Assembly: GCF_034366625.1 (NCBI RefSeq)
Contig: NZ_JAXMIH010000023.1
Span: forward strand, 372,001 to 436,000
DNA length: 64,000 bases
Origin: Prosthecobacter sp.
GTDB taxonomy: Bacteria > Verrucomicrobiota > Verrucomicrobiia > Verrucomicrobiales > Verrucomicrobiaceae
Reading direction: 5' to 3'
This document shows positions 12,301 through 20,538 of the stretch, one piece after another. The notes under the pieces were generated by a model. That model saw only the letters and a program-made list of their open reading frames with translations. It was not told the origin of the DNA and made no database searches. The position numbers were made by a program, and so were the translations under genes. Positions within the stretch are counted from its first letter, which is position 1, and each line of letters begins with the position of its first letter.

Positions 12301-13674
12301 CAGCACGCCGTTGCCATTGAAGTCGATCCACGCGTTCAAATAGGTCGTGGAGCCAATCGTGTTGGTGACGTTCACCGTCAGGCTGCCCGCCACTCCCAGT
12401 ACCACGCTGGCCGGAACGGTCACACCATTTTCATCATCTAGGTTGGTGGTGTCATCGCCCGTGGCCGTGGCATTGGTCGTGGCGGTGATCTCGGCATCCG
12501 TGGTGGAACCGATTTTCAATGTCGAGTTTACCGTGCTGCTGGCGCTGGGGAAAGACGCATGGTCACCGAAATCGGCTGTTCCCACCACGATCGCGTAATC
12601 TTCGACCTCACCCTTGAGTGTCGATGCCCCGCTGAAGATGGGAGCCGTGCTGCTTTCACTGATGCGTATGCGCAGATACTTGGTTCCAGCCGTGATGCCC
12701 GCAGGCGGTGTGAGTGTGAAATTGTAAGTGCCGGAAATGTTGACCGTCTGGGCCGACAGGGTTTCGTTCGTGTCCACCACATCGTTGTCGCCATTCCAGT
12801 CGGCAAACACATTGATGCGCGCGGTGCTTCCTGAAAGCGAGGCTGCGTTCACCGTGACAGGGATGGCCAGCATCGTCGATGTGCCCGCCGTCAGCGCAGG
12901 CATGGTGAGGTCTTCATCATCCACACCCGTTGTGTCATCCGCCGTTGCAGTGCCTGTACTCGGATTGCTGGCCTCCGTGTCGGTGGCGTTCGTGCCGATA
13001 CGGATGTTGGAGTTGGCCACCTGCGTGGCAGAGGCAAACAACCCGTAGTCACCAAAATCCGTTTCAGGAATGATGGTGAGCAGGTGATCCTCCACCTCGC
13101 CATTCCCATCGGCGCCGTCGGTTCCGGGACTGCTGACGCTCGTCAGACGCACACGCACACCCACTGCTCCCAGTGTGGCATTGGACGGCACGGTGAAATT
13201 GAGCGTGCGGTTCGAGTTCGATGTGCCGGAGGCGACGGTGACGTTCGTTGCGATCTGTGACCCCGCGCTGGTGATGTTGCCATTGTTGTTCCAGTCGATC
13301 CAGACATTGAGATAAGTGGTGGAGCCCGTGGTGTTGGTCACATTCACCACCAGACTGCCGGAGACACCTCGAGCGATGGTCACAGGCACCGTGACTCCGT
13401 CTTCGTCATCACTGCCGGTCAGGTCATCGCCAGTCGCCGTCGCATTGGTCGTGGCGGCGGATTCCTTGTCCGTGGTGGCACCGATCTTCAGGGTCGTCAC
13501 CACCGTGCTGCTGGCGCTTGAAAACAAACTGAAGTCACCAAAGTCCGAGGTCTGAGCCTGTGCCACCCCACTGGTCATGAGCACGGCCGCCAGCGCGCCG
13601 CACAACGAAGCGACAAAGCGCCCCGCTGGCAGGCGGCACGCTGGGGCGTCGGTTCGTGATGTGTTCTCCCTCAT
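1..13674 (-). CDS. Giant secreted modular surface protein (GEVED/Ig/DUF11/SdrD_B/PA14), C-terminus beyond window
   Basis: One reading frame runs from ATG at 13674 to the window edge, at least 4558 codons with no stop seen. Residues 1-41 form a long signal peptide ending near VAQAQ. Order of modules: three GEVED modules (about 39-520), four putative-Ig He_PIG repeats (523-877), a fourth GEVED module (877-1045), a region resembling IgGFc-binding N-terminal domains (1049-1519), a DUF11-like module, a duplicated module with [14 protein letters not shown]-type motifs (1812-2350), two DUF11-like modules, an SdrD_B-like domain (2895-2992), eight more GEVED modules (3009-4312), one truncated GEVED module and a PA14 domain. 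It starts 9 bp after the PEP-CTERM gene stop, so the two are probably cotranscribed. The role is inferred: cell-surface adhesin or matrix protein, PA14 suggesting carbohydrate binding. No anchoring signal is visible because the C-terminus is missing. The frame was confirmed at both ends and several interior points. Confidence 0.93.
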   Translation of the reverse strand, partial: MRENTSRTDAPACRLPAGRFVASLCGALAAVLMTSGVAQAQTSDFGDFSLFSSASSTVVTTLKIGATTDKESAATTNATATGDDLTGSDDEDGVTVPVTIARGVSGSLVVNVTNTTGSTTYLNVWIDWNNNGNITSAGSQIATNVTVASGTSNSNRTLNFTVPSNATLGAVGVRVRLTSVSSPGTDGADGNGEVEDHLLTIIPETDFGDYGLFASATQVANSNIRIGTNATDTEASNPSTGTATADDTTGVDDEDLTMPALTAGTSTMLAIPVTVNAASLSGSTARINVFADWNGDNDVVDTNETLSAQTVNISGTYNFTLTPPAGITAGTKYLRIRISESSTAPIFSGASTLKGEVEDYAIVVGTADFGDHASFPSASSTVNSTLKIGSTTDAEITATTNATATGDDTTNLDDENGVTVPASVVLGVAGSLTVNVTNTIGSTTYLNAWIDFNGNGVLTDSGEQIATNTTVASGTSNSNRTVNFTVPATATPGVAGVRVRLTSTSTPGPDGADGSGEVEDYVMTLACPTVTISPTTPAVPGVGTAYSQSLTASGSTTTFTYDVTSGALPAGLSLDENTGVLSGTPTSSAAASFTVTATGANGCTGSRAYTVTPVCPTISLTPTTVPDAYMGSAYSQTLTASGGTAPYTYTVTSGTLPTGLSLSTGGVLSGTPTTSNGAGVSVTIRATDTYGCQFSRSYVVQVCPVITVNPASAASAVVGTSYPQTMSGSGGAAPYTFAVTSGALPSWATLNPSTGVISGTPNSTTSATFTIRAVDANGCQGTREYTITPACPTITVNPATLPDGVAGFAYNQTLSGGTGTMPYTFAVTSGALPAGLSLNTSTGAITGTPVNGTAATFTVRATDNYGCTGTRSYTIAPVNIEFGDWNGSGAATASASTIRNTNIRLGATVDAEAATTTNAAATTDDLAGTDDEDGVAIPAYLTQGANVTILVNVFNNNAAGRYLQGWIDFNNDGTFNNTDVASGGERIYNAAVPASASSQTLNVILTVPAGASAGTQRGARFRFTDNAATTPTSSGANGETEDYAVTIASPPATGNLGLPIVQEWFVPQPEAQIREDYLVLAPKVNAIADSVITVTVPIAATKIVFDHWEDGYEMDLKNPVQPGTLIWGDGNNANGKPPGYANDPASFTAGSVITMRNNVPLPRNASAILYDGRDRLGSTYGIVMTRAAWFTDPGPLLANSVEVRALNDWGKTFVLPVGEDIIYPSPLSSSMFEHCAAYIMAAENGTTVQIDKDANGTVETTVTLNKGESYLINSGIKKGAAITTSKPAQVIEFFGDINANFETRGANVPPREKWSSEYYAPVGTAADGDDTHVFLYNPDTAAITVNYATQTGSGSFSIPAKSTYRYLMPQNSGARFTSVGSKPFWGLGTVGAEANQNNVHDWAYALVPKDFLSTEVVVGWGAGSDDGSQNGSPIWVTPTKSTTIYVDYNGDRNGPLTDPSGQKYDLALNASLLSVNRIYESDKDQSGTRLYTLDGTQIIGAWGQDPAVAGPARPFLDLGNTLPNYPAPLLSKVSNIVLDTAPAGYSIGDVLEYTVTLENKTLFALTAISIVDTLPNAKLTYVRYSTIRDGMAVTESGTTPFPLDESGLVIPILNPKESTVIKFRATITASGTISNSVSAAGYPGLAATDVVEVIPGGGSSSVCTLDFTNNVGTSVSYQPGDGIHATVNDNDANTATAAVETITAHITNTNTGDVETITLTETGPNTGIFRNTTPLPTSTTAGLGTADGTLNVQVGVVVTGTYTNGVTGETGMDTTTIVSPSLFKQLYLDADGANGDMTGDLDRIDPVVTGDSTTSETATLAPGGVSAIVAAATTSGSSGSVASGGTLSFSHTPGSGDNRLLLVAISVGNTTANDADPAPGTVTGVTFGGTAMTQVAAAYSGAAVRTYIYRLINPSSSAANVVVSIGSTASSVIASATTFTGVHQTTPLGSSSNYAANGSDYFVSGTFASATDELVYSSVAVDEYSSVNQGVSSASGQTQLWNNSGFNYVSGASSTKPGAASVSLRYDILDYEDAVMAAVSIKPAADAAGSGATWTQTPAFAENFSMPAGGNLGVTAYAEFPPAVLPATPAITATLKNGGVTIASLDSPNATLVSGSGGQPVTLDATSTSQKRAGTGTGTSPTFSSHTWAHTTGTGSNRLLLVGVAIESDIQSTLVNSVTYSGQSLVKVGSQQSAEGEARMEIWRLVNPPSGTANVVVTLNQACDDAVVTVASTFSGVHQSTPLGTFASAQSDQGDSAPAPSLTLVSASGELVFDVLALDDADTITAPGSGQTQRMKLTQADSDSGITGAASTKAGASSVSMSWTTSPDSWALGAVSIKPATTGTSIYRLDWNTVLASAVNLVSGQSLSLTIANAGEADFSVLYDSSTYPSKVSLPTNTVIHTDSIAVYDAPYPGGTATTAPNLGEKVYVRVTVGDPFGAYDITTVPFTIDAPGSASDVSATLTVANVVETTAATKTYQYVWTAGSLEGPVTISATAKEGYENTITSSKSAIVTLSSLDLGTLGFAVFTTGSNGTETTTFALNEQVAVRVTDIDQNINITVAETLLATITSSSGDSEQVTLTETGIDTGVFVYSIPASSTVAGSSNNGTLYVPAGAVLTVSYVDPTDSTDTSNATATVPAIMPDVSVIQTLLSPADGQIIVGEAAQYRIRVTNTGNTTLNTVQVVDTFPAASLSYVSASATPTTVASGSLTWTNVGPLNSGQSVDLIVNFTGLAAANPALNTVNVTTSGGPTASSSVPVIVTRPAVTVTKTLVSPNPGPASKGDDVVFNLTLQNTGTTTLTTLPLEDTFSDANFDYVFATITPDAFGAGSLVWNDVTDVGSLAVGETFTVTVTLRAKGNANPASNTVAVTNAFDANGDPVPSSSSSASLQLLAATISGSVYEDIGTVGFGGGDTALENVTITLYSDPDADGDPADGSVQAFTTTDETGYYEFLNLGAGDYVIVQDNLPTFVNVADTGGANDNRIPVNVTMLISYPNNNFLDVIPIPLDFGDWNGSGAATTTASTILTTNIRLGEIVDEEESVTPDADATADGNDEDGVIMPASMTHGTNVVIPVSVFNLNTANRYLQAWIDLNNDGTFNNTDVASGGERIYNAAVPASASLQTVNINFAVPMNASVGPQRGVRFRFTDNAATTPVSSGAKGETEDYVVAFLAPTQDFGDFSGFASVSSTANSALKIGALTDLEGAQTTNSAATGDDTTGVDDEDGVTMPASIVAGGLITVPVNVTNNTGAAAYLNAWIDYNNNGSASDVGEQIATNVLVSDGTTGATINVTFDVPTSASVGGGRGARFRLTSTATPGPTGTNGMGEVEDYVVSIAAPTLDYADFNLFSSATSVANNRLRIGALVDVEGQAATNAAATGDDTNGSDDEDGVTVPASITQGTATSLTVNVTNTIGSTAYLNAWIDFNGNGVLTDAGEQVASNTTVASGTSNSNRTVGFTVPAIVKVGTAGVRVRLTSTSSPGPDGQDGSGEVEDYTTTIVANTDFGDLATFPSASSKTNNTLRIGSLTDSEGGLDTNANATTDDLNGSDDEDGVTIPASIAQGAAGSLTVNLTNTSGSTAYLNAWIDFNRNGVLTDAGEQVAVNTAIVTGTSNASSAINFTAPVAASLGTAGIRVRLTSVTTPGVDGLDGNGEVEDHTATIVIPTTDFGDELDLANASSTISTNLRLGALVDAEGSPSKTANADGDDITGSDDEDGLSFPSVTAGQPVTLPVTVSNTSGAEAYLNAWIDFNNNGVLTDAGEQVATNVIVSDGTTNDTLNLNFNIPTNAVTAATSLGTRFRLTDIQNPGPTGQAGQGEVEDHPIVILAPLTDFGDFSGAPEVSNTASTNLRLGTLVDTEYASTRNASATGDDTNGVDDEDGVTLPSMTAGAPATITTVVTNNTGSTAYLNAWIDFNNNGVFNDSGEQVANNGSITTGTSNASRSINLTVPPTAVTGTNLAVRVRISNDLSPGSTSAGGVGEVEDYVINIAAPTTDFGDFASFSSASSTAASGLRLGTLIDTEYTATINAAASGDDTIAQDDEDGVVFPAMTAGAPASIPVQVTNVTGTNAYLNAWIDFNNNGSIADAGEQIATNVLIVSGTNNVTQNLNFTVPAASLTGVNLGARFRFTSTTSPGVSGSSGNGEVEDHLVTILAPTTDFGDFSGFADASQGVNPALHIGTLLDPEFVSIRNATATGDDTAGVDDEDGVAVPSMIAGQTVTIPVTMTNETGANGFLNAWIDFNNNGVLTDSGEQVATNIIVPTGTTDGVTNLTVTVPATTVTGTNLGLRFRLSAPSGLGPTGTNPLAGEIEDYAVAIAAPTTDFGDHSNLAAASSTRNASLLIGATVDTEFAATTNATAMGDDTTGLDDEDGVVVPASIDPGSSATLPLTVQNNSGANAWLHAWIDFNNDGVLNNATLGSGGERLEAARLISPMNTGTILREYWTGISGSSVVNLTSNGNYPNTPTGYDYRTNFTAPVDWADNMGQRMRGWIYPPVSGEYTFWVSGDDETQLFLSTDETTANAALIARVLVWTGSLEWTKYSEQKSVKITLEAGKPYYIEALM
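430..4650 (-). repeat. Tandem array of eight GEVED modules plus one truncated module
   Basis: GEVED(Y/H)-type motifs occur at about 752, 1243, 1733, 2221, 2714, 3200, 3692 and 4182, a period of 486-493 bp (about 163 residues). Each module opens with DFGD, carries TGDDTxGxDDEDGV, then [12 protein letters not shown] and ends with GEVEDY or a variant. DNA is also similar between copies: an 18-20 bp core around gtcgatccaggcgttca recurs in most modules. The last copy (735-430) loses its end and passes into the PA14 domain. Confidence 0.92.
11045..12108 (-). repeat. Four tandem putative-Ig (He_PIG) repeats in the giant protein
   Basis: Four modules of about 260 bp each follow the pattern CPxIxxxP...Y.QTLxASGGxxPYTYxVTSGxLPxGLSL..TGxxSGTP...FTVxAxDxxGC. 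The ISGTP-type motifs sit near 11930, 11670, 11400 and 11130. Each module begins with Cys-Pro and ends with Gly-Cys, so disulfides within or between modules are possible. They separate GEVED module 3 from module 4. Confidence 0.85.
12110..13560 (-). repeat. N-terminal triplet of GEVED modules in the giant protein
   Basis: Three modules follow the signal peptide, ending in GEVEDH or GEVEDY motifs at about 13083, 12596 and 12115. Spacing (about 485 bp) matches the array at 430-4650. The first and third modules are closest to those in the C-terminal array at protein level (NRTxx[20 protein letters not shown]). Confidence 0.88.
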
Positions 13675-13683
13675 GGGGTGCTC

Positions 13684-14385
13684 TCAGGACATGGTCAGGC
13701 GTGTCAGGCGTCGGGCTCGGCGTGTCAGGTGCGCAGCTGCGGCTGCGAACAGCAGGAAGGCAGAGCCGGGTTCCGGCACGACGGCGGTCTGCAGACTAAA
13801 AGTCCCTGGATTAACCGAGAAGGTTCCGTCGCCCTGCATGTCGTTCACTCCGCCGATGATGGGGGTGTCCGCAGTGATAAGATCCCAGTTGTAAGAGCCC
13901 GAGTCATCAGCGGGATCGGGGAAGCGCCAGATGTTGGCTGTGTTGCTGCCGTCCGTCACCAGCGCCCATTCACTGCTGGGCACGATGCTCTTGGAATTGT
14001 ACACCCACAGGTAGGCCACCTCATCTTGGGCAAAAACATCGGCAGGATTCGCATCAGGTGAGTCCGAGCCGCCTGCGAGATTGTGGTTCACCGTGCCCAC
14101 GAAAAATTGCTCCGCCGCATTCCAGCCATTCGCATCCGGGTCAAACGCACGGTCAAACACCTTCCAGTTCGCCTCCCACTGATCGACGTTTTGATAGGTC
14201 GGCACGAAACTGCCAAACGAGCCGATTTCGAAGGAATAGCTCGTGTCCAGCGGCTGGCCGTTGCTGTCGAACAGCAGGTCGTTGAACTGGCTGCCCCAGA
14301 AGATCGTGCTGGCATGCGCGCCATGCATCCAGGCCAGCGCTAGCACGAGGCAGAGGAACCTTGGGATGGAGGAGTGTGTTTTCAT
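13684..14385 (-). CDS. PEP-CTERM sorting domain protein
   Basis: The 233-residue product has an N-terminal signal peptide (cleavage near HGAHA, residue 25) and a C-terminal tripartite PEP-CTERM tag: VPEPGS, a hydrophobic stretch rich in Ala/Leu/Phe, then the basic tail TRRARRLTR. Such tags are processed by exosortase (EpsH family), which is not in this window. The mature part (residues 26-200) is acidic and Trp/Asp-rich and I do not recognise a catalytic domain. It is the first gene of a probable operon with the giant surface protein 9 bp downstream, and the promoter at 14489-14517 serves both. It may be a surface or extracellular-matrix partner of the giant protein; that role is inference. 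Confidence 0.93.
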   Translation of the reverse strand: MKTHSSIPRFLCLVLALAWMHGAHASTIFWGSQFNDLLFDSNGQPLDTSYSFEIGSFGSFVPTYQNVDQWEANWKVFDRAFDPDANGWNAAEQFFVGTVNHNLAGGSDSPDANPADVFAQDEVAYLWVYNSKSIVPSSEWALVTDGSNTANIWRFPDPADDSGSYNWDLITADTPIIGGVNDMQGDGTFSVNPGTFSLQTAVVPEPGSAFLLFAAAAAHLTRRARRLTRLTMS

Positions 14386-14488
14386 GGGCTTTTTTTTGCG
14401 TATTGGGGGCGGTCAGATGAGCTCGGGCTGGCCGAGAGGCGTTAGCATGCAAGAGAGGCTTTGGGTCTAATATACCAGATATATTATA

Positions 14489-14517
14489 ATTATAATAACA
14501 ACAAATCCAGCTAACAA
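14489..14517 (-). promoter_or_regulatory. Sigma-70-like promoter for the PEP-CTERM/giant protein operon
   Basis: On the minus strand TTGTTA (14517-14512) is followed after 17 bp by TATAAT (14494-14489). A second overlapping TATAAT lies directly after it. The block is strikingly AT-rich against GC-rich surroundings. It predicts a leader of about 95 nt before the ATG at 14385. The remaining intergenic DNA (14386-14579) shows no ORF or RNA gene that I can recognise. Confidence 0.6.
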
Positions 14518-14579
14518 GGCTGAATTCTGCTTTATTTTAGACCTCTGAACTGTCTATCAGCACTCCCCGCCCTGCCGGG

Positions 14580-15398
14580 TTAGCCATTCATCGCTTCCCA
14601 CGCCAGCAGTGCCCGTTTCCGCTCGTGCCCCCAGCGATACTGCCCGATCACACCGGTTTCCCGGATCACGCGATGGCACGGGATCAAATAGGCCAGCGGA
14701 TTTGTGCCCACCGCCGTTCCAACAGCCCGGGCCGCCCCCTGATGTCCAATCGCCGTCGCCAGATGTCCGTAACTGACCATCCCGCCCGGCGGAATGCGCA
14801 GCAGCGCACGCCAGACACGCAGTTGAAACGGTGTTCCACGCACCAGTGCCCGCAGATGCGTTTCCCCTCCTGGTTGGAACACCTCAGCGGCGATCCGTCG
14901 GGCCGTCACGTTGTTCCAGCGCAGTTCCGCTTTCGGCCATAAAGCCAGAATGGCCTCGCTCACTGTCGTTCTCTCCGCGCTTTCGACAAATGCCAGATGA
15001 CAAACTCCTCGCGGCCCGTTTCCGATGCAACACAGGCCGAACGGAGTCGCCGCCAAACCCGCCTCAATCGTCCACCCTTCTCCACCGCCCTTGATTTCAC
15101 CCGGCGTGGCCGCCTCCAATGTCACGCACAGGTCATGCAGCCTGCCCGGGGATGACAAGCCGACGTCCAGCGCCGCATCGAACACGCTTTCCCCCTGCCG
15201 CAGCCGTTCACGCGCATGCTCCAGCGTCAGGCATTGCAGGAAATCTTTGGGAGTGACTCCCGCCCAGCGTGAAAACAACCGGTGAAAATGAAAACGGCTC
15301 AGGCCGAGGTGGGCCGCCAGTTCCTCCAGACCGGGCTGCTCCACATGGTGGTCGTCCAGGTGGCGGATAATGCGGGCCACACGTTCATAATCATTCAT
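14580..15398 (-). CDS. AraC-type regulator fused to methylated-DNA--protein-cysteine methyltransferase (Ada-like)
   Basis: Residues 1-100 hold an AraC-type double helix-turn-helix (LAAHLGLSRFHFHRLFSRWA). Residues 105-270 hold the O6-alkylguanine transferase domain with the suicidal-cysteine motif IPCHRVI and the helix GAARAVGTAVGTNP. It repairs O6-alkylguanine by transfer to its own cysteine and may regulate genes. The N-terminal zinc-cysteine domain of E. coli Ada (phosphotriester sensing) is absent, so regulation, if any, must sense alkylation differently. I chose the ATG at 15398 (MNDYERVARI), which opens the HTH. An upstream ATG at 15500 would add 34 unconvincing residues and overlap the divergent gene's leader. 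Confidence 0.9.
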   Translation of the reverse strand: MNDYERVARIIRHLDDHHVEQPGLEELAAHLGLSRFHFHRLFSRWAGVTPKDFLQCLTLEHARERLRQGESVFDAALDVGLSSPGRLHDLCVTLEAATPGEIKGGGEGWTIEAGLAATPFGLCCIGNGPRGVCHLAFVESAERTTVSEAILALWPKAELRWNNVTARRIAAEVFQPGGETHLRALVRGTPFQLRVWRALLRIPPGGMVSYGHLATAIGHQGAARAVGTAVGTNPLAYLIPCHRVIRETGVIGQYRWGHERKRALLAWEAMNG

Positions 15399-15511
15399 GC
15401 CCCGAATTTCTGCGCAAATCGGCCACACACCACCCGCTTCTTGCTCCTGATGGGTGCGAACCCATGTGGAAATCTCATGGCGCGAGCAGGCACCGGGCAT
15501 TAGAGGGGCCG

Positions 15512-15748
15512 ATGAACTTGGAACAAGGCCAGATCTGGAAAAAAGGGGATGATTACCTCCGCATCGTCGAATGGGCGCGGCTTTCCATCGAGTACAAGAT
15601 CATGAAAGACCCCGCCACCAGGGAGGGGACGCTGCATCGTGTCACCAAGAAGGAGTTCTGCCGCCTGCTCAAAGGCGCGGTGCTGCTGGTGCCTGAAAAG
15701 CTGCCTGATTCAGAGGTCAATCCCGAGGCTTCTCCAGAAATAGAGTGA
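15512..15748 (+). CDS. Small conserved-looking hypothetical protein
   Basis: The 78-residue product begins MNLEQGQIWKKGDDYLRIVE, after an AGAGGGG ribosome-binding site 4 nt from the ATG, one of the clearest in the window. It has a compact, basic, soluble composition, fits an SH3- or KOW-like small barrel in length, and has no signal peptide. I do not recognise the family. Its 3' end overlaps the convergent RlmM-like gene by 32 bp. It is divergent from the Ada-like gene, sharing a short intergenic region. Confidence 0.75.
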   Translation: MNLEQGQIWKKGDDYLRIVEWARLSIEYKIMKDPATREGTLHRVTKKEFCRLLKGAVLLVPEKLPDSEVNPEASPEIE

Positions 15749-16805
15749 ACTCATGCCGGTTGTAAGTCAGGTGCGTTTGCGCCAACAGGCTCAACCCCGC
15801 AGCCTTGGACATCGAGGCGATCAGCCGGAACAACTCGCACGGTTCCTCCACATTCTCGATGCGCGGCACTTTGAGCGTGAAAACCACCAGCCCGCCTTTC
15901 TTCAAAGAGCGTGAGAGGCGGATCACCTGCTCGATGGATTCCTCCGGCGGACCGTTCATGTCGCACAGCAGCGCATCATACGTCGTTCCAGCGCGTGGTT
16001 GAAATTCGGCCACATCAGCAAGCACAAACTTCAACCCAGGCCGGCCATCGAGACGTTTGTCCAGTGGCGCACGATCAATCGCTGTCACGCGCTGGCCGCG
16101 TGCGAGCAGTTCCGACGTCATTCCTCCCGGACAGGCTCCCAGTTCGAGCCAATGACTGCCCTCCTTCAGCGGCGGCCGGTGCAGCAGCAGGTAATGCAGT
16201 GCCTCGGCGATCTTCGCACCCGCACGGCTGATCGTGTCCGGCGCATCTTGGTCGATGTACTTGCTGCCACCGGCATACAGGCCGTTCGAAGCACGCGGAC
16301 TCTGCATCCCGCAAAACAAACCCTCTTTGCCCACGAGGCAAAACAGCGTCTCCGCCGTCGCATCCTGCTCCTCCACCGCGCCGGCGGCCAGTTTCGGGAA
16401 CAATTGCAGCACCCGCCCGCGCAGGTTCGAAGCGAGGCCCTTGTAATACTTGTCCGGCGACGTCGGATGCAGCGTGCCAATGAAAATCCCCTGCGGCTTC
16501 CTCTCGCCGAACTTCTTGATGAGCGTCTGCGCCGCCTTCTCGATGAAGCCGTCCATCTTCTGCGCATTGCACGGCCAGGTGTGGTCCATCGGCAGATTCC
16601 ACCGCGCAAATTTCGCCACCTCCGACCTCTGAATCGCCTCCGGCGTCGCTGTCTTGATCAAATAATAGTCCTGACCCAGGCGGGTGCTCGAAATCGCGCC
16701 GAACCGCTGCAAAACATCGGCAGCGATCCCTTCAAAAATCTCCGGCAGGCGCACCAGCCACGCACAGGCGGCTTTGGGAGGCTGGTTCTCGTGGGTGTCT
16801 GTCAT
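15717..16805 (-). CDS. RlmM-like SAM-dependent 2'-O-methyltransferase
   Basis: The 362-residue product has an N-terminal THUMP-like/variable part and a C-terminal FtsJ/RrmJ fold: SAM motif I LELGACPGGMTSELLARGQ, then AIDRAPLD, the catalytic Asp in LLCDMNGPPEES and the catalytic Lys in VVFTLKVPR. This arrangement matches RlmM (YgdE), which methylates the 2'-OH of C2498 in 23S rRNA, though length and N-terminal sequence diverge. It stands alone, convergent with a small gene and followed after about 290 bp by the kinase/regulator operon. The exact RNA target is not shown by the sequence. Confidence 0.85.
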   Translation of the reverse strand: MTDTHENQPPKAACAWLVRLPEIFEGIAADVLQRFGAISSTRLGQDYYLIKTATPEAIQRSEVAKFARWNLPMDHTWPCNAQKMDGFIEKAAQTLIKKFGERKPQGIFIGTLHPTSPDKYYKGLASNLRGRVLQLFPKLAAGAVEEQDATAETLFCLVGKEGLFCGMQSPRASNGLYAGGSKYIDQDAPDTISRAGAKIAEALHYLLLHRPPLKEGSHWLELGACPGGMTSELLARGQRVTAIDRAPLDKRLDGRPGLKFVLADVAEFQPRAGTTYDALLCDMNGPPEESIEQVIRLSRSLKKGGLVVFTLKVPRIENVEEPCELFRLIASMSKAAGLSLLAQTHLTYNRHEFTLFLEKPRD

Positions 16806-16878
16806 GCGAGCATGACCTCGACGTATTGCGTGCCGTCTGCAAGCGGGTGAATCGAAGTCCGTTGCCGGGATGATGCCC

Positions 16879-17586
16879 TCAGGTCGTTCTGCGGCCTGCC
16901 TCGCGCTGGGTCACCCACTCGACCGCGGCGCGCACAAGCTGGGGGGCGGTGGACAGCCCGAGCTTGGTTTTGATGTGAGCACGGTGCGCCTCAATGGTTT
17001 TGACACTCACATGGAGGTCGTGCGCGATCATGCTGGTGCCCCGGCCCTGGCCGAGCAGTTCGAAGATTTCCAGTTCGCGGTCACTGAGTTGTTCGATGGA
17101 ACTCGTGTTCTTGTCGCGCTGGCCCGACGCAAAGGCGTTCAGCATCAGGAAGTTGGCTGTGGAGCTGAGGTGCAGTTCCCCGCGCAGCACCTGCCTGATG
17201 GCGGTCACGACTTGATCAGGCGGGGCTTGTTTCATCAAATAGCCGCGTGCTCCGGCACGCAGGGCGCGTTCGGCATACAGGGATTCGTCATGCATGGACA
17301 ACACCAGCACTGGCAGGTGTGGATACATGGCCTTGAGGGATTTCACCAACTCGATGCCATTCACGTCCTTCAAAGAAATGTCTGTGATCACGAGGTCGGG
17401 GGCGAGGCGTTCCGCCAGTTGCATGGCCTGGGCGGCGGTTTCCGCCTCGCCACAAATGACAAAATCTGGCTCATGCTCGATGAGCATGGCGATGCCCCTG
17501 CGAAAAATGGGATGGTCATCGACGATGAGAAGGCGCTGCTGGCAGCCCGCATGATCCAGTTGCTTCTGGTTGGGAATGGTTTTCAT
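16879..17586 (-). CDS. NarL/FixJ-family response regulator
   Basis: Residues 18-135 form a receiver domain with the acidic pair in LLIVDDHPIF, the phospho-acceptor Asp in LVITDISLKDVNG and the Lys in GYLMKQAP. Residues 165-225 form a LuxR-type HTH (LSDRELEIFELLGQGRGTS, VSVKTIEAHRAHIKTKLG). The start overlaps the stop of the upstream sensor kinase by 4 nt (ATGA), so the two are translationally coupled and the kinase is its cognate partner. DNA targets are unknown. Confidence 0.95.
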   Translation of the reverse strand: MKTIPNQKQLDHAGCQQRLLIVDDHPIFRRGIAMLIEHEPDFVICGEAETAAQAMQLAERLAPDLVITDISLKDVNGIELVKSLKAMYPHLPVLVLSMHDESLYAERALRAGARGYLMKQAPPDQVVTAIRQVLRGELHLSSTANFLMLNAFASGQRDKNTSSIEQLSDRELEIFELLGQGRGTSMIAHDLHVSVKTIEAHRAHIKTKLGLSTAPQLVRAAVEWVTQREAGRRTT

Positions 17587-20501
17587 CGTTTTCCCTGCTC
17601 CCGTGCAAGAGTCTGTGGTTGATATGGGTCGGCGTCAGGCATGCGCAGAGAGCACGTCATCCGGGTTCCCCGGAGTTTACGCCGCTGGATGGAAAAATTC
17701 CCCCCGATCACGTCAGCACGATACCGCATCAACCGCAGCCCCATACCATTGCCTGTTTGAACCGGATCCGCAAGCCCATGGCCGTCGTCCGCGACGCTCA
17801 AGGTAAGCAGGTTCTGCCACAGTCTGAGACTCAGGGTGATGGTGCGCGCCCTGGCGTGCTTCAAGGCATTGGCCACCGCCTCTTGCGCGATGCGATACAG
17901 GTGCAGAGCCGTCATGTTGTCAGCGATGGGAACCATGCGCTCGCAGCGCAGCCTGCAGGACACTTCACCATTGCTCTGCGCGGCAAGCTCACGCAGGGCG
18001 GACACCAGGCCCTCGGCATCCATGACAACGGGGTGCAGTCCTCGGGCAATGCCGCGTGCCTGCTCCACGGATTGATGAATCAAGTCCGCCAGACGCGCCG
18101 CTTTGGCGGTTGGCTCGGCGAGGTTCCGCTCCTCCAGTGTTTTCATCAGTGATCGGGCCATGAATGCGAGACCAGAGAGCGACTGGCAAAGGCCGTCGTG
18201 CAAATCCTGGCCGAGTCTTCGCTGCTCCTGCTCGGAGATGTCGAGCAGTGCGTTTTCGAGCCTGGTCCGCTCATCCATCTGAGCCAGCAGTTCGGAGGTG
18301 CGCTCCGCCACGCGCTGTTCCAGCTCCGCCTTGGCGTGTTCCAGCCTTTGCAGCGCCTGTCTGCGCTCGGTGATGTCCGTGGCCACACCCAGCACCTTGT
18401 CGCAAGTTCCGTCATCATTGAACAACGGCACCTTGCCCGTACTGAACCAGCGCACCTGCCCGTCTGCCTGGGTGATCTCCTCTTCGGGAGTCCGCAGGGC
18501 CTTTCCACTCGACATGATTTCATGATCGATTTTCTGAAAGTGGGCGATCTGCTCGGGGGTGCGGTGGAAGCTGGCATCGGTCTTGCCCGTGAGATTTTCC
18601 ACCGTGGTGCCACAACTGCGGGCGAGGGCTTCATTGCCCAGGAGGAAACGTCCCTCCCGGTCCTTCACAAAGATCATGCTCGGAGTTGCATCGATCACCT
18701 GGCGCAGGAAGGCGCGTTCGCGCTGCAGCTCGTTCTCGATCATCCGGCGCTCGGTGATGTCGGTGATCGAGGCCAGCCAGCCCGTGACTCCGCCCAGTGC
18801 ATCCGTGTCAGGTACATAGACCACATGCACGGTGCGTCGGCCAGACTGCGGATACGGAATCTCCGCCTCGTATTCAACACGTCTTCCCTGCAGCACCTGC
18901 TCGATGTGCGGTCGGATGAGCTCGAACGCCGCGCTGCCGAGCACTTCAATGATTGGCCTGCCAATGATCTCCTCGGGTTCCAGGCGGAGCATGTTAGCGC
19001 AGGCGCGGTTGGCGAACGTGTAGGTCAGGTTGCGGCTGCACTGGGTCAGCATCACGGGGGTGTTCTGCGTGATCAGCCACAGTTGCGCCTCCTTGGCCCG
19101 CACAGCCGCCTCGGCGATCTTGCGGTCGGTGATGTCCACGCAACTGCCGATATAGCCGGTGAATTCCTGCGCAGAACCATGGAGAGGGATGCCTTTGTCG
19201 AGCAACCAGCGGTACTCGCCATCGTGACGGCGCAGCCGGTAGGACATCTCGAAAGGCACACGTGCATCGAAGGCGGTCGTATAGATCGTGAGGCAGCGGT
19301 CCAGATCATCGGGATGCACGTTCTCAGCCCAGCCGTTGCCGAGTTCCAGCTCCATCGTCCGGCCCACAAACTCCAGCCAGGGCTTGTTAAACCACGTGCA
19401 GAGCTTTGTCGTGTCACTCACCCAGACCAGCACCGGCGCACAGTCCATGATCACGCGGAAACGTTGCTCACTCGCCGCCAGCGCCTCCTTGGCGCGGATC
19501 CGATCGGTGATGTCCCGCAGAATGACAGTGAAGAGCTGGTGGCCTGCGATCTCGGTTTTAGAAATGGACGCTTCGATGGGAAACTCCTCGCCATCGGCAC
19601 GCCGGCCGCTGATCGCGCCCAGGCTGCCCATCGCACGGCTGGTTTCACCCGTCCGGCCGAAGCGCTTGATGTGCTGCTCATGCCGCTGGCGGAATTGTTG
19701 CGGGATGAAGAGTCCGATGTCGGTGCCGACCGCCTTCTCCGCCGGGCAGTGAAACATCCTTTCCGCCGCCTTGTTGAACAGCAGGATGCGCTGACCGGCA
19801 TCTACAGTGATGATGGCATCCATCGCGGAGGCGACGATGCCCGCCAGCCGTTCCTCGCTTTCGCGCACGGCCTTCTCCGCCTGCTTGCGCTCGGTGAGAT
19901 CAATGATCGCCGTGAGAAAACGCCGCGCCTTCTCAGAGCCTTTTGGGATGGAGATGATCTGCACCTGTCTGACGGTCTGCATGCCGTGACAGGCAAGGTG
20001 CAGGTCCGTGATCACGTTGGAACCGGAAGATTGGCAGGACTCGAGATGTTTCTGAAACAAGGCACGATCGTCCTTGTCATTCAGGAACTGCGAAAATGGC
20101 TGGCGAGCAGCCTCCGGGCGGGCATAGCCCAGAAGGATGCTGCCCGTGATGTTGATCTGCATGATCCGTCCCCGCGTGTCCAGGGTCATGTAGCCGAGGG
20201 GGGCCAGATCATAGAGCGCGGCGTAGCTTTGGAGACCCTCCTCAATTTCTGTCTGGGCGCGCAGCAACGCCTCGTTTCGCAGCTCAAGCTGGTTGCGGAT
20301 ATGCTGCAATGCCTTGTTTTGCGAACGCAATTTCGACTGCAACTGGCGTTTCAGAGTCGGTGTGGCGGCTGCGGATTTTTTGTGCCGTTTCTTCGATGTC
20401 TTCTTGTCGGGGGCTGACATTGCCGAACGGCTCTGTGCCGCTTTCACCCTCTTGGCTTTGGGGCCGGTCGTAGATGGTCGCCTGGAAGATGCGCGAGGCA
20501 T
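17583..20501 (-). CDS. Five-PAS sensor histidine kinase, HisKA_3 (NarX/UhpB) type
   Basis: The 972-residue product has a Lys-rich N-terminus, a coiled coil (residues 45-90), five PAS/PAC modules (about 90-210, 215-340, 345-465, 470-590, 600-725), each ending in a DITERK-like PAC motif, and a second coiled coil. Next come the HisKA_3 phospho-acceptor motif QDLHDGLCQSLSGLAF and an HATPase_c domain (ALKHARA, ADDGHGL, GNGMGLRLMRYRA). No transmembrane segment is visible, so it probably senses a cytoplasmic signal. It lies third or fourth in an operon beginning with the DUF2934 gene and is coupled by a 4-nt overlap to the response regulator. Confidence 0.95.
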   Translation of the reverse strand: MPRASSRRPSTTGPKAKRVKAAQSRSAMSAPDKKTSKKRHKKSAAATPTLKRQLQSKLRSQNKALQHIRNQLELRNEALLRAQTEIEEGLQSYAALYDLAPLGYMTLDTRGRIMQINITGSILLGYARPEAARQPFSQFLNDKDDRALFQKHLESCQSSGSNVITDLHLACHGMQTVRQVQIISIPKGSEKARRFLTAIIDLTERKQAEKAVRESEERLAGIVASAMDAIITVDAGQRILLFNKAAERMFHCPAEKAVGTDIGLFIPQQFRQRHEQHIKRFGRTGETSRAMGSLGAISGRRADGEEFPIEASISKTEIAGHQLFTVILRDITDRIRAKEALAASEQRFRVIMDCAPVLVWVSDTTKLCTWFNKPWLEFVGRTMELELGNGWAENVHPDDLDRCLTIYTTAFDARVPFEMSYRLRRHDGEYRWLLDKGIPLHGSAQEFTGYIGSCVDITDRKIAEAAVRAKEAQLWLITQNTPVMLTQCSRNLTYTFANRACANMLRLEPEEIIGRPIIEVLGSAAFELIRPHIEQVLQGRRVEYEAEIPYPQSGRRTVHVVYVPDTDALGGVTGWLASITDITERRMIENELQRERAFLRQVIDATPSMIFVKDREGRFLLGNEALARSCGTTVENLTGKTDASFHRTPEQIAHFQKIDHEIMSSGKALRTPEEEITQADGQVRWFSTGKVPLFNDDGTCDKVLGVATDITERRQALQRLEHAKAELEQRVAERTSELLAQMDERTRLENALLDISEQEQRRLGQDLHDGLCQSLSGLAFMARSLMKTLEERNLAEPTAKAARLADLIHQSVEQARGIARGLHPVVMDAEGLVSALRELAAQSNGEVSCRLRCERMVPIADNMTALHLYRIAQEAVANALKHARARTITLSLRLWQNLLTLSVADDGHGLADPVQTGNGMGLRLMRYRADVIGGNFSIQRRKLRGTRMTCSLRMPDADPYQPQTLAREQGKR

Positions 20502-20538
20502 GGGATGATCCTAATGACTCAAGATTCTGGCATCAATC

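Noticed and set aside
18198-20417. 739-residue plus-strand ORF
   Set aside because: Antisense to the PAS kinase, whose domains are clear on the minus strand.
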